64,000 nt of DNA from Agrocybe praecox (GCA_964017145.1 OZ024844.1:2480001-2544000); one strand, 5' to 3'; shown: positions 42,011-51,502, numbered from the stretch's first letter. The notes: generated by a model not told the origin, from the letters alone. A program made the numbers and translations.

Positions 42011-43104
42011 GAGGTCACAAGTTGGGACTGCCCTTTCAAACTGAATTAGGACCTGTCTTCTCGATGGTCCTCCTGCGACAAAAGAGGGGAGCTGCGACTT
42101 GCGCTTTCGCGACTTTGTCGGCCCCGCTGCATTCTGATTGGTTGCTTGTGCCACTGCATTAATAGGCAATTGAGGCGCAACCTTCGCGAGTTGCGCGACG
42201 GTCACGGGTTGTTTCGGTCCTTGGCCAAGGCGGGAGGCATATGACCCCTTGCCTGGACCAGCGGTCCTGCAAGAAGGAAGCGGTGGCACGATTCTTCCGA
42301 ACCGAGTCTCCGGTACCTTGGGTTGTTGCATCGGCTGTGTAATAGCCGGTGCGGTAGGAGTGGGCTTCTTGGGCCCAGGCCCTGAGGGTCCGGGCTTCTG
42401 AGGCCGTGTGGGAGGTCCGTGCGCGGTGGGGGTCTTGGAGTGATGAGGGCTGCCTCGCCGAGGCTGCTCCCACTGGGTTGTTGGGGTGGGGTTTTGGGCC
42501 CCTCTCCCATGCTTGACCAATCTCTGGTCGCTGGTTGCCCGGAAGTGTCGACTTGCATGTCGTCCCCAGTATCGTCGAAGGATCTGAGAGCACAGATTCG
42601 CCTGGCGTTCGCTGCGATGTCGAACATCGTCTCGGCCAGATGCTGTATGTCAGGGGCTCCAGCGAGGAGCTCATCCTGTTCGGGTTGGGTGGCTAGGATT
42701 TCCAGCCATCGGTTGGTCGCCATGAGGGCACGACGGATTTGCACCACTTCGTCGTTAAAGCCCTCTTGGCCGTCGAATGGTGTGTCATCAATCCGCGGCA
42801 CTGCCCCTCGTTGGAACAATGCGCCTTCGGTGCGGACCCTCTTGCGAGAAGAGGATTGCTGAGAGGTGGATCGGGAGTCGTTGGATGACTCCCTATCTTC
42901 GTTGTTATCCATGGTTTCGTCGCGGACGTCGGAATCGGCATGGGATGGGGCAGGGGTCGCTGCACGGCTGGCAGGGGCGTCCTGGGGGGTTGTCCTAGGG
43001 CTTGCAGACGCAGTGGTCCGCAAGGGCAAGGGAGAGGCGCCTTGGCTTGTCGGAGGTGCAGATCGGCGTGAACCTGCGCCCCCCCTTGTTGGCGTATCGG
43101 CCAT
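42011..43104 (-). pseudogene. LINE T10 ORF1, N-terminal half, frameshifted
   Basis: MADTPTRGGAGSRRS subtype from ATG 43104. The acidic and Ser-rich region (RESSNDSRSTSQQSSSRKRVRTE) and EGFNDEVVQIRRALMATNRWLEIL are present. About 25 bp that encode KGKQREVPP in other copies are missing near 42415, changing the frame; the original frame continues from 42520 into T11. Confidence 0.88.
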
Positions 43105-43246
43105 TGTTGACGAACCAGTAGATATACTGATTTGATTGTATCGTTACCCGAGTACTAGACCCAGTTCCGATCGTTTTGCGAGTAAGAATAAGCGAAAACT
43201 ATAAGTTGCAAAAGTTGATGGTGGTGGTAACGGGACAAGAAGAGAT
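43105..43246 (-). other. T10 LINE 5' UTR with near-complete 5' end
   Basis: Ends ATCTCTTCTTG, missing only the first C of the usual terminus. The right flank is plus-strand LINE T12. Confidence 0.8.
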
Positions 43247-43523
43247 AGCCAAAACATTCCAGGAGAACACGGTCACTCTAGTGGCTGCCTACACAGTCCT
43301 CCTTCGACTCTTTACTGCCATCGTACTCATTCTAGAACACAACAAGTCTGAATACGCCTGCTTCGACCGGTCGCACAACTACGACCCGCCACCTCTTGAT
43401 CTCGGATATGCCCCATACACGGGCAACACACCTCTCTGCCCCAAGCGCGTCTGGCGCTATCTGGGCTTCTACTTCGACCGCAAGCTCACCTTCAAGGAGC
43501 ATGTGTGGTTCTACTCCACCAAG

Positions 43524-43537
43524 TCACTATCATCGGT
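43524..43537. repeat. Left target duplication of T13 (TCACTATCATCGGT)
   Basis: 14-bp exact repeat with 43622-43635. Confidence 0.95.
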
Positions 43538-43621
43538 TTTATTATTATTTTATTTTATTTTTATTTTAAATCAAAGGACCAAAGTCCCACTTGTATTCCG
43601 GTGTGCGATTGCAGTCCGGTG
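43538..43621 (-). mobile_element. T13: 84-bp minimal LINE insertion with A/T-mixed tail
   Basis: Last roughly 54 nt of the LINE 3' UTR, starting at the same place as T9 and T19 (ACCGGACTGCAATCG), and a tail that reads AAAATAAAAATAAAATAAAATAATAA-like on the minus strand instead of pure A. Exact 14-bp target duplications. Confidence 0.95.
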
Positions 43622-43635
43622 TCACTATCATCGGT
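43622..43635. repeat. Right target duplication of T13
   Basis: Exact copy of 43524-43537. Confidence 0.95.
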
Positions 43636-44218
43636 GAAAGCTACGAAAATGCTTGAAAGCTCAACCCGTGGTCTCCATCCCAAAGAGAAGCGGCTATTAT
43701 ACCGTGCATGCGTTCTCCCAATTGCAACGTACGGGTATCGTATGTGGTACTTTGAAGGCTCCCGATCTAAGGGAGCCCTCGAAGACCTGCGCAAAATGCA
43801 GCGTAAAGCGGCACTTTGGATTACAGGTGCGTTCCACACCTCCCCCACAGGTGGGGTAGAGGCCCTCGCGGGCCTCATCCCCGTCCACCTCCATCCGAAG
43901 AAACTAGGCGGTCGGTCTAACTACCATGCTGCCACACTATCAGACACCCATCCGCTTAGGTCGCTCCTTTCGCAGGAGCACCACAGGTGGGCTGAAGTTC
44001 ATTCGTCAGCTATCTCGAGCCTCACCCCTGCCCAGAAAGCAAAGGTAGGGGGGGCTCTCATGGAGATCAACCGTCATCTCCCTGAACTCACAGAGTCTTT
44101 CTCGCCGGTCGCGACAGAGGCTCATCCAGGAAATAGGTTATTGGATTTATTCAATGACCGATTCACTTTCGAACCATGCCCTACTGATGACGAGTCTTTT
44201 TTTTTTTTTTTTTTTTTT

Positions 44219-44706
44219 AAATCAAAGGACCGAAGTCCCACTTGTATTCCGGTGCGCGATTGCAGTCCGGTCCCTACATTACATACAATGGCATGCTAAG
44301 CAAGATTTTAATACTACGCTACGTCTGCGAGGGCGGGCAGATGGCCCGCCAAGATTGCAGACCGCCGTTAGGCGGTCAGAATGTTGCTGGTTCGATGGCG
44401 CTTGCGCCATCGCAAGCAAGCAAGCATTGTGGCCGGGCATCAAGCTCAGCCCACAGTCCGCACCCCGCCCAGTCCACAGTCCCCTCACGTTCCAAGCCGC
44501 ATCGCTGCTTCCGCTTAGCCCGAGTGCCCCCGAAGGGTCAGGCCGAAGCCCACAAACCCAGGTACCCACTGAAGGGCCCCCAACGCCCCCGCAGGGTCGG
44601 GATCAATCCCACAAGTTGGAGTACTAGAGCGCGCGCCATTGTAATGGCAAAGAATCCGCAGTCCGAGGAGAGCACGTCCCGCAGGCCAGGCCCAGGCCCG
44701 ACCTGC
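44219..44706 (-). ncRNA. LINE 3' UTR with conserved stem-loops (T14 copy)
   Basis: About 490 nt. Three hairpins follow each other: GATGGCGC/GCGCCATC (44394-44411), ACCGCC/GGCGGT (44360-44377) and GGCGGGC/GCCCGCC (about 44333-44351). Near the tail GGACCG pairs with CGGTCC. Changes on both sides of the first stem in other copies keep pairing (see findings). Such 3' structures can be recognised by the LINE's own RT (known for some LINEs; inference here). Confidence 0.7.
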
Positions 44707-47700
44707 TTATCCAACCCCTGCGGGTCGCCTGAACGCAAACACTGAGTCGTTGTCATCCAGGAACTTGATCAGATGCACCAGGAGTTCCGGTGACCGACCG
44801 TCGTGCTCGCGTGTATGTTTCGTACACACTTGCAATATGTGTGCGCGCGTCTGCAGGTGGTGGCCGCATTCGCACGCATGAGGTTCTTGAATGTTAAAGC
44901 GCTCGTAATAAGCACCAATTGGAGCGTGATTGAGGATGCATCTCATCATCCTCGCGACGTACGGAATGTGTGCGTCTTTCACTTCGCGGAGCCAAGTACC
45001 TTCTTGAAGGTACGTTGGCTCGAGTAAATCCCCGGCGAGATTCTTGAGGGGCAAGAAGTTATGCCCTCGATAACTGGGGTCACGGAAGAGAGTCTTCCAT
45101 TCCTCCTGTACTGTTTTAGTGACGACCTTTCGTACACTGTCCAAAGAAGTAGCCGGGTGATCCCCGACAGGTTCGACTTGAGCCCGACTGATGTCATTGG
45201 CTTCTTGATGTATCCTCCATTTCAGTTTCGATGGAACCTGAATGAAGTCTACTTTGCACGCAGCATCTTCTTCTAGCCACGGTTGTAAGGCTCGACATAT
45301 GGCCAAAGAGTGTCCTTGACCACTGTGGAGGGTGGGGTCCAGTGCTCGTTTGGCCGAGGCCATCGAGTCGGTGAAGATAACGATTCGTTCGCAATCATCC
45401 TGCTGGGTGGCTAGGACAATTGCTGAGCGAATGGCAAAGAGTTCTGCGTCGGGAGCAGTCACTCGTCCGGCAGGATGCGATGCGGTGTGAATCCGTTCGT
45501 GTCCCCGGTATAGTAGGGCAGTTGAAACCGCCTGTCGTTGTACATCGTTCGGCACCGAAGCGTTGACTGCACAATACCCCGTTGTTTTTTGGTCTTGTGC
45601 TTCACGAAGCACTTGATTAAGACCTACGCGAACCGCGTCTGCTGACTCGTCATCAGTAGGGCACGGTTCGGATGTGAAACGGTTGTCGAATAAATCCAAC
45701 ATCCTGTTTCCGGGACGAGCCTCTGTCGCGACGGGCGAGAAAGACTCTGTGAGTTCAGGGAGATGACGGTCTATCTCCATGAGGGCCCCTCCTACCTTTG
45801 CTTTCTGAGCAGGAGTGAGCCTTGAGATTGCTAACGGGTGAACATCAGCCCGCTTATGGTGCTCCTCGGAGAGGAGCGCCCTAAGCGGATGAGTGTCTGA
45901 TAACGTGGCAGCCCGATAATTGGACCGGCCGCCTAGTTTCTTCAGATGAAGGTGGACGGGGATGAGGCCCGCGAGGGCCTCAACCCCGCCTGTGGGGGAG
46001 GTGCGAAATGCTCCTGTGATCCAAAGTGCCGCTTTACGCTGCATTTTGCGCAGGTCCTCGAGGGCTCCCTTAGAATGGGAGCCTTCGAAGTACCACAGAC
46101 GGTATCCGTACGTCGCTATTGGTAAGACGCATGCACGGTATAATAGTCGCTTCTCCTTGGGATGGAGACCGCGAGTTGAACTTCCAAGCATCTTCATGGC
46201 TTTCACCGATGATAGAGACTTGGTGGAGTAGAACCGCACATGCTCCTTGAATGTGAGCTTGCGGTCAAAGTAGAAGCCCAAATAGCGCCAGACGCGCTTA
46301 GAGCGAAGGGGGGTGTCTCCCGTATAGGGGGCGTAACCGAGGTCGAGAGGTGGTGGGTCGTAGTTGTGCGACCGATCGAAGCAGGCGTATTCGGACTTGT
46401 TGTGTTCGAGAATGAGTCCAATAGCGGTGAAGAGTCGAAGGAGGACTGCATAGGCAGCCACGAGGGTTACCGTGTTCTCCTGGAGAGTTTTGGCCTGGGC
46501 AATGCATGTGCCGTCGTCCACATAAGATAGAAGTGATGTCTTTCGAGATATCTCTTCCATATGGTATAGTTTCATCACCGGGGCGATGTACAATGCTGAG
46601 AGGACGGGGGACAAGGCGGAGCCTTGTCCCACGCCGACATCCGCTTGCCGGGGGTCGGATGTGAACGAGTTCCACCTGTATGAGGTGTATCGATCGACGA
46701 GGTAGGATGAGAAGAACCGCGCCACTAGTGGCGAGAACCCCTGTTTCCTGAGTATGGCCTTGAGCATATCATGGTTGAGAGATGGGAAGAACTGGGCGAT
46801 GTCGAAAGCGACAATGCTGGTCTTGAGTCCCTTAGTCCATCCGGTGCGAATCAGATGGGTAAGGTACAGCCCGGCGTCTTCAGTTGAGCGCTGGCGCACT
46901 CCTCCGACTTGGTTAGGATGAACAAGATCGAATTTGATCATGTCGTATTGGAGACGATTCGAAATCATCTTTTCTATAAGTTTCCCCGTAGTGTTCAACA
47001 GCACGATGGGCCGGAATGCTTTGGGGTCTGAGTATGTAGGTTTGCCCGGCTTCGGTATAATGACCGACGTCGATTCCTTAAAGTGCCTCGGCCAATGCCC
47101 GACACGAATGCAGGCGTTGGCTAGGTCGATAAGAAGTTGCGAAGCAGCTTGCTGCTTCACAACTTCTTTGAGGACTGGCCAGGACACATGGTCTGGGCCG
47201 GGGGAGGAAAGACTTGAGCAAGACGCAAGCGCCTCCTCCAGTTCTAACTTGGAGAATGGAGGCCAGTCCCTTTCCTGGAGAGTAGGAAGGGGGTCTAGCA
47301 ATGTAAGATCTACCACTCGGCCGGAGGCCGATTTGTAGGTGTTATGGAGGGCATCCCATAGGGAGTCCATTCCATGGCAGGGCTGTCCTAGGTATTGGAT
47401 AGCTTCGCAGGTGGGCAACTTGCGCTGTTTGACCCATTCCATAAGGTCCCACGGGCGTCTGTTGGTATATGCGATTTCTGTGATCCGAAGTTCAAAGAAG
47501 TCGCGCTTGACATCCTTAACAGTTTTGCGAAATGCTTTCCACTTCTCGTCGGTTTTGTCCCGACGATATGCGGCAAGCGAATTTGTGCACTCTTCATTCC
47601 ACCACGGTTTGGAGTGCTTTGTGATTCGGGTCTCCTTTGCATGGGAATCCCACGCAGCGGTGAAGACATCAGCGAGGGCTTGCGCCACTCGCTCAACATC

Positions 47701-48567
47701 ATCCCTGGTCTCGAGACGTCCTACCTCTATGGCAGCAACTTTCCCGGGCAGCTCGGTCTTCCACGCTTTGTAAGCGTCGGAGCCCTTTGCGATTGTGAAG
47801 CGGATCACGTCTTCGACGTCATCCCCTAATTTGACAGAAGCTATCAACGGAATATGATCCGTTCGCCCCTGATGTTCCGGTGCTCGAGTGACGCGACTTC
47901 TCGCTGACTCAGCAATCCCGCGGAATACCAGATCAATGACCGATGGCCGAAGGTCTGGATTGTTGGATATAAATGTAGGACCCGGATTGGACGGCTCGGT
48001 CCATTCTAGGTCAAGTTCGGCTGCTATGTCTAGCAGCGCGATAGCATCCCACCGATGATACGTGACGTTAGGGTCCCATATCCTCGAGTGTGTGTTGAAG
48101 TCGCCCCCCATATAGTGGAAGCGGGGGAGTTCGTCGACGTGGTCCTGTAAGAACCGAATCGCTGTGCTGGCTTCATCTGAATATACATTCATGAAGTTAT
48201 AAGTCTCATTGCCTTGAAACAACGAGAGTACAAAGATGTCGCGATGATCAATGAGATCTCGCCTCATCGAGGGGCGGAGCCTCTCGAGTCGTTTTGACAC
48301 GTATGCCATGACTCGGGGAGGAATCTCCTCGTTTTCCGGGGGGCGTACCATATACAACCATGCAGGATGCATTGGCGCGCCAACGATGTTATTGCCTTCC
48401 TTATTAGATGAGGAAGGCGCTTGTCTTATTATCCGCCAAGGCGGTTCTTGTACAAAGATAACGTCAACAGTATCTATTAACGTTTCGAGGAGCACATGTA
48501 GGTAGTCGTATTTCTTAGCTACATTGTGCGAGTATATACTAATCTCTTTCCCTAGGCCGTTGCGCAT
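44707..48567 (-). CDS. LINE T14 ORF2: endonuclease, reverse transcriptase, RNase H
   Basis: 1286 aa. APE-type endonuclease about 1-245 with Glu41 (VQEPPW), Asp156 (GGDFNTH) and Asp238-His239 (TDHIP). RT about 500-800 with Asp589 (AFDIAQFF), GQGSALSP (648-655) and YVDD (682-685). RNase H about 995-1130 with Glu1042, Asp1067 and HQEAND. Cys/His motif CECGHH...HILQVC (1232-1248). The order EN-RT-RNase H fits the fungal Tad1 clade. Residue 1002, Asp in the family (CAVDASV), is Asn here (codon 45564-45562), which should inactivate RNase H. Two adjacent C-to-T changes at CpG sites explain it. ATG shares one base with the ORF1 stop. Confidence 0.95.
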   Translation of the reverse strand: MRNGLGKEISIYSHNVAKKYDYLHVLLETLIDTVDVIFVQEPPWRIIRQAPSSSNKEGNNIVGAPMHPAWLYMVRPPENEEIPPRVMAYVSKRLERLRPSMRRDLIDHRDIFVLSLFQGNETYNFMNVYSDEASTAIRFLQDHVDELPRFHYMGGDFNTHSRIWDPNVTYHRWDAIALLDIAAELDLEWTEPSNPGPTFISNNPDLRPSVIDLVFRGIAESARSRVTRAPEHQGRTDHIPLIASVKLGDDVEDVIRFTIAKGSDAYKAWKTELPGKVAAIEVGRLETRDDVERVAQALADVFTAAWDSHAKETRITKHSKPWWNEECTNSLAAYRRDKTDEKWKAFRKTVKDVKRDFFELRITEIAYTNRRPWDLMEWVKQRKLPTCEAIQYLGQPCHGMDSLWDALHNTYKSASGRVVDLTLLDPLPTLQERDWPPFSKLELEEALASCSSLSSPGPDHVSWPVLKEVVKQQAASQLLIDLANACIRVGHWPRHFKESTSVIIPKPGKPTYSDPKAFRPIVLLNTTGKLIEKMISNRLQYDMIKFDLVHPNQVGGVRQRSTEDAGLYLTHLIRTGWTKGLKTSIVAFDIAQFFPSLNHDMLKAILRKQGFSPLVARFFSSYLVDRYTSYRWNSFTSDPRQADVGVGQGSALSPVLSALYIAPVMKLYHMEEISRKTSLLSYVDDGTCIAQAKTLQENTVTLVAAYAVLLRLFTAIGLILEHNKSEYACFDRSHNYDPPPLDLGYAPYTGDTPLRSKRVWRYLGFYFDRKLTFKEHVRFYSTKSLSSVKAMKMLGSSTRGLHPKEKRLLYRACVLPIATYGYRLWYFEGSHSKGALEDLRKMQRKAALWITGAFRTSPTGGVEALAGLIPVHLHLKKLGGRSNYRAATLSDTHPLRALLSEEHHKRADVHPLAISRLTPAQKAKVGGALMEIDRHLPELTESFSPVATEARPGNRMLDLFDNRFTSEPCPTDDESADAVRVGLNQVLREAQDQKTTGYCAVNASVPNDVQRQAVSTALLYRGHERIHTASHPAGRVTAPDAELFAIRSAIVLATQQDDCERIVIFTDSMASAKRALDPTLHSGQGHSLAICRALQPWLEEDAACKVDFIQVPSKLKWRIHQEANDISRAQVEPVGDHPATSLDSVRKVVTKTVQEEWKTLFRDPSYRGHNFLPLKNLAGDLLEPTYLQEGTWLREVKDAHIPYVARMMRCILNHAPIGAYYERFNIQEPHACECGHHLQTRAHILQVCTKHTREHDGRSPELLVHLIKFLDDNDSVFAFRRPAGVG

Positions 48568-50537
48568 TAAGCTACGGGGAGGGGGTTAGTACGATCGCGG
48601 ATATTCTGTCGCACGCGACGAACCTCTGCATATTTGCCATCGATCCAAGCACAATCGAAGTGATTGATCCAGAACTTGCATTTACGCGAGTTCGCGGCAT
48701 GGTCCCCCTTGCAGTTGACGCAGTGAGCCGTATGAGGGCATGGCTGGCCAGCAGGGGTGGGTTCGAGTGGTGGGTTCGCCTTCGCGTTCCCCTTGCAGCA
48801 CTTGGCGATGTCGCGATGCTCATCTGCCCTGTGCGGGCCCATACAGTGTGGGCAGGACGCAGCTCGAAGTCTGCATCCCTTATCGGAGTGGCCCCATCGC
48901 CAGCATCGCTGGCATAGGGGAACACCGGTGTGGGTGGTTGCGGGTTGGATTTCGCATAACCTTCCGAGTACCATAACAGACTTGTTAATAATCTGTTTGG
49001 CGCGAGCACCGGACTTGGAGTCCCAGATGTCAATGTAAGCCATACCCATGGTACTGGCCGGAGAGTTGTGTACTATGCGCGCTTCGCGTGCAAAGTATAA
49101 GTTGCCGCCAAGTGGAGAGGACTTGAGGGCCCCCTGCACTATGTCGGAAGTAATTCTCGACGTTCTCGCGGCGTCGGTATAGTAGGGAACATCCACGATG
49201 CGGATGAACGATGTGGCAACCGGTAGACTGACAGTGATGCCATTGGCCACCTGGCTGAATGATGTGTTGGCTTGACCTCGAAGGTATTCGAGATCCCGCT
49301 CGTTAGCCACACCGTCGGTGTGGAGGGTATATCCTGCATAGGCCGGGGCCATCGACAAGATTTGGAGTGTGGAGCCCCCGTCGCGCAGAGCGCGGCGGGC
49401 GCGAACGATGTATAGGTTGAAATCGCAAGTTGGGACTGCGCTTTCAAACTGTATGAGGACCTGTCTTCTCGACGGTCCCCCAGCCACGAAGGAGGGGAGC
49501 TGCGACTTGCGCTTTCGCGACTTTGTCGGCCCCGCTGCATTCTGATTGGTTGCCTGTGCCACTGCACTAATAGGCAATTGAGGTGTGACTTTCGCGAGTT
49601 GCGCGACGGTCACGGGTTGTTTCGGTCCTTGGCCGAGGCGAGAGGCATATGACCCCTTGCCTGGACCAGCGGTCCGACGAGAAGGAAGCGGTGGCACGAT
49701 TCTTCCAAACCGAGTCTCCGGCACCTTGGGCTGCTGCATCGGCTGTGTTATAGCCGGTGCTTTAGGAGTGGGCTTCTTGGGCCCAGACCCTGAAGGTCCG
49801 GGCTTCTGAGGCCGTGTGGGAGGGGGAACCTCCCTTTGCTTCCCCTTGTCCGTGCGCGGTGGGGGTCGTGGAGTGATGAGTGCTGCCTCGCCCAGGCTGC
49901 CCCCACTGGGTTGTTGGGGTGGGGTTTTGGGCCCCTCCCCCATCTCTGACCAGTCTCCGGTCCCTGTGTGACCAGAGGTGTCGACTTGCATGTTGTCCTC
50001 GTCGTCGTCGAAGTTTCTGAGGGTGCGAATGCGCCTGGCGTTAGCCGATATTTCGAACATCGTTTCGGCCAGGTGTTGTATGTCGGGGGCTCCAGCGAGG
50101 AGCTCGTCCCGTTCAGGTTGGGTGGCTAGGATTTCCAGCCATCGGTTGGTCGCCATGAGGGCACGGCGGATTTGCACCACTTCGTCGTTGAAGCCCTCTT
50201 GGCTGTCGAAAGGTGTGTCGTCAATGCGTGGTACTGCTCCTGAGAGTAATGCGCCTTCGGTGCGAGCCCTCTTGCGTGAAGAGGATTGTCGAGAGGTGGA
50301 TCGGGAGTCGTGTGAGGATTCCTGGTCGTCGTTGTTGTTGTCCATGTTCTCGTCTCGGACGTCCGAGTCGGCATGGGATGGGGCTGGCGTCGCTTGCCTG
50401 CTGACAGGGACGTCCGATGTGATGGTCCTTGGGCTCGCAGATGCAGAGGACTGCAAGCGAGAGGGAGTGGCGCCTTGGCTTGTCGGTGGTGCAGATCGGC
50501 GTGTACCTGCAGCACCTCTTGGTGGCGTTTCTGCCAT
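48567..50537 (-). CDS. LINE T14 ORF1: zinc-knuckle RNA-binding protein
   Basis: 656 aa, subtype MAETPPRGAAGTRRS. N-terminal Ser/Thr/Arg-rich region with an acidic patch (59-72) and SSRKRARTE; Pro-rich linker (200-285); basic KSRKRKSQ (339-346); a mixed region 355-530; then Cys/His motifs C542-C545-H550-C555, C562-C565-H569-C580 and C606-C609-H613-C620. ORF1 of such LINEs coats the element RNA. TAA at 48569-48567 overlaps the ORF2 ATG. Confidence 0.95.
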   Translation of the reverse strand: MAETPPRGAAGTRRSAPPTSQGATPSRLQSSASASPRTITSDVPVSRQATPAPSHADSDVRDENMDNNNDDQESSHDSRSTSRQSSSRKRARTEGALLSGAVPRIDDTPFDSQEGFNDEVVQIRRALMATNRWLEILATQPERDELLAGAPDIQHLAETMFEISANARRIRTLRNFDDDEDNMQVDTSGHTGTGDWSEMGEGPKTPPQQPSGGSLGEAALITPRPPPRTDKGKQREVPPPTRPQKPGPSGSGPKKPTPKAPAITQPMQQPKVPETRFGRIVPPLPSRRTAGPGKGSYASRLGQGPKQPVTVAQLAKVTPQLPISAVAQATNQNAAGPTKSRKRKSQLPSFVAGGPSRRQVLIQFESAVPTCDFNLYIVRARRALRDGGSTLQILSMAPAYAGYTLHTDGVANERDLEYLRGQANTSFSQVANGITVSLPVATSFIRIVDVPYYTDAARTSRITSDIVQGALKSSPLGGNLYFAREARIVHNSPASTMGMAYIDIWDSKSGARAKQIINKSVMVLGRLCEIQPATTHTGVPLCQRCWRWGHSDKGCRLRAASCPHCMGPHRADEHRDIAKCCKGNAKANPPLEPTPAGQPCPHTAHCVNCKGDHAANSRKCKFWINHFDCAWIDGKYAEVRRVRQNIRDRTNPLPVA

Positions 50538-50680
50538 TGTTGACGAACCAGTAGTCGTACCGATTCGATTGTATCGTTACCCGAGTACTAGACCCAGTTC
50601 CGATCGTTTAGCGAGTAAGCGTAAGCGAAAACAATAAGTTGCTAAAGTTGATGGTGGTGGTAACGAGTCAAGAAGAGATG
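50538..50680 (-). other. T14 5' UTR
   Basis: 143 nt. Same 5' terminus as T3, T8, T16 and T17; likely holds the internal promoter of the LINE, by analogy with other LINEs. Confidence 0.8.
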
Positions 50681-50880
50681 TTTCAGTAGGTACCTGAGTT
50701 TGTGGGCTTGGGCTTGACCCTTTGGGGGCACTCGGGCTAAGTGGAAGCGGCGATGCGACTTGGAACATGAGGGGACTGCGGACTGGGTGGGGCGTGGACT
50801 GTGGAACGGGCGGAGTGTGGATTGTGGGTCGGGCTCGATGCCCGGCCACTATTGCTTACACGCTTGCGATGGCGCAAGCG
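50681..50880 (+). other. LINE T15: inverted 3' UTR fragment
   Basis: Plus-strand LINE 3' UTR from TTTCAGTAGGTACC to the hairpin CGCTTGCGATGGCGCAAGCG (50861-50880). At that hairpin the sequence turns into the minus-strand 3' UTR of T16, forming an inverted duplication of the 3' UTR with the hairpin as its pivot. Confidence 0.85.
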
Positions 50881-51476
50881 AGCAAGCATTGTGGCCGGGC
50901 ATCGAGCTCAGCCCACAGTCCACACCCCGCCCAGTCCACAGTCCCCTCACGTTCCAAGTCGCATCGCTGCTTCCGCTTAGCCCAAGTGCCCCCGAAGGGT
51001 CAGGCCGTAGCCCACAAACCCAGGTACCCACTGAAGGGCCCCCAACGCCCCCGCAGGGTCAGGACAAATCCCACAAGTTGGAGTACTAGAGCGCGCGCCA
51101 TTGTAATGGCAAAGAGTCCGCAATCCGAGAAGAGCATGTCCCACAGGCCAGGCCAGGGCCCAACCTGCTTATCCAACCCCTGCGGGTCGCCTGAACGCAA
51201 AAGCTGAGTCGTTGTCATCCAGGAATTTGATCAGATGCACCAGAAGTTCCGGTGACCGACCGTCGTGCTCGCGTGTATGTTTCGTACACACTTGCAATAT
51301 GTGTGCGCGCGTTTGCAGGTGGTGGCCGCATTCGCATGCATGAGGTTCTTGAATGTTGAAGCGCTCGTAATAAGCGCCAATGGGAGCGTGATTAAGGATG
51401 CATCTGTTCATCCTCGCGACGAGCGTTACCAGCTCGCCTTTCACTTCGCGGAGCCAAGTACCTTCGTTGAGGTACG
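50861..51476 (-). pseudogene. LINE T16, 3' part (ORF2 C-terminus and 3' UTR)
   Basis: 3' UTR from the pivot hairpin to 51168, then ORF2 C-terminus (51169-51476, TYLNEGTWLREVKGELV subtype, CECGHH...HILQVC). It continues at 57966 after removal of T17 and its target duplication. The true poly(A) end is missing because of the inversion at 50880. Confidence 0.9.

Positions 51477-51477
<1 letters not shown>
51464..51477. repeat. Left target duplication of T17 (TCGTTGAGGTACGT)
   Basis: 13-14-bp exact repeat with 57966-57979 (the last T is shared with the poly(T)). Confidence 0.95.

Positions 51478-51502
<25 letters not shown>

Larger units (their letters stand above)
43247..44196 (+). pseudogene. 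LINE T12 ORF2 fragment (RT thumb to RNase H entry)
   Basis: From AKTFQENTVTLVAAY to EPCPTDDES, about residues 692-975, split by T13 (43538-43621). Variants QEHHRWAEVHSSAISSLTPAQ place it in the SQEHH subtype. It is bounded by the 5' end of T10 on the left and the 3' end of T14 on the right, with no matching target duplication. Confidence 0.88.
44197..50680 (-). mobile_element. LINE T14, full-length with both ORFs open
   Basis: 6484 bp from poly(T) (44197-44218) to the intact 5' end CATCTCTTCTTG at 50680. No target duplication is found: the left flank is T12 ORF2 and the right flank is LINE 3' UTR (T15), so the flanks were rearranged after or during insertion. Both ORFs are uninterrupted, but RNase H has lost its first catalytic Asp. 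Confidence 0.95.

Noticed and set aside
40883..42520. ORF1-RNase H fusion as a domesticated gene
   Set aside because: The exact 15-bp duplication and poly(T) show that it is a nested truncated LINE; no sign of selection can be seen.
44180..50700. Target duplication for T14
   Set aside because: Left flank (ACTGATGACGAGTC) and right flank (TTTCAGTAGGTACC) share no sequence beyond chance.
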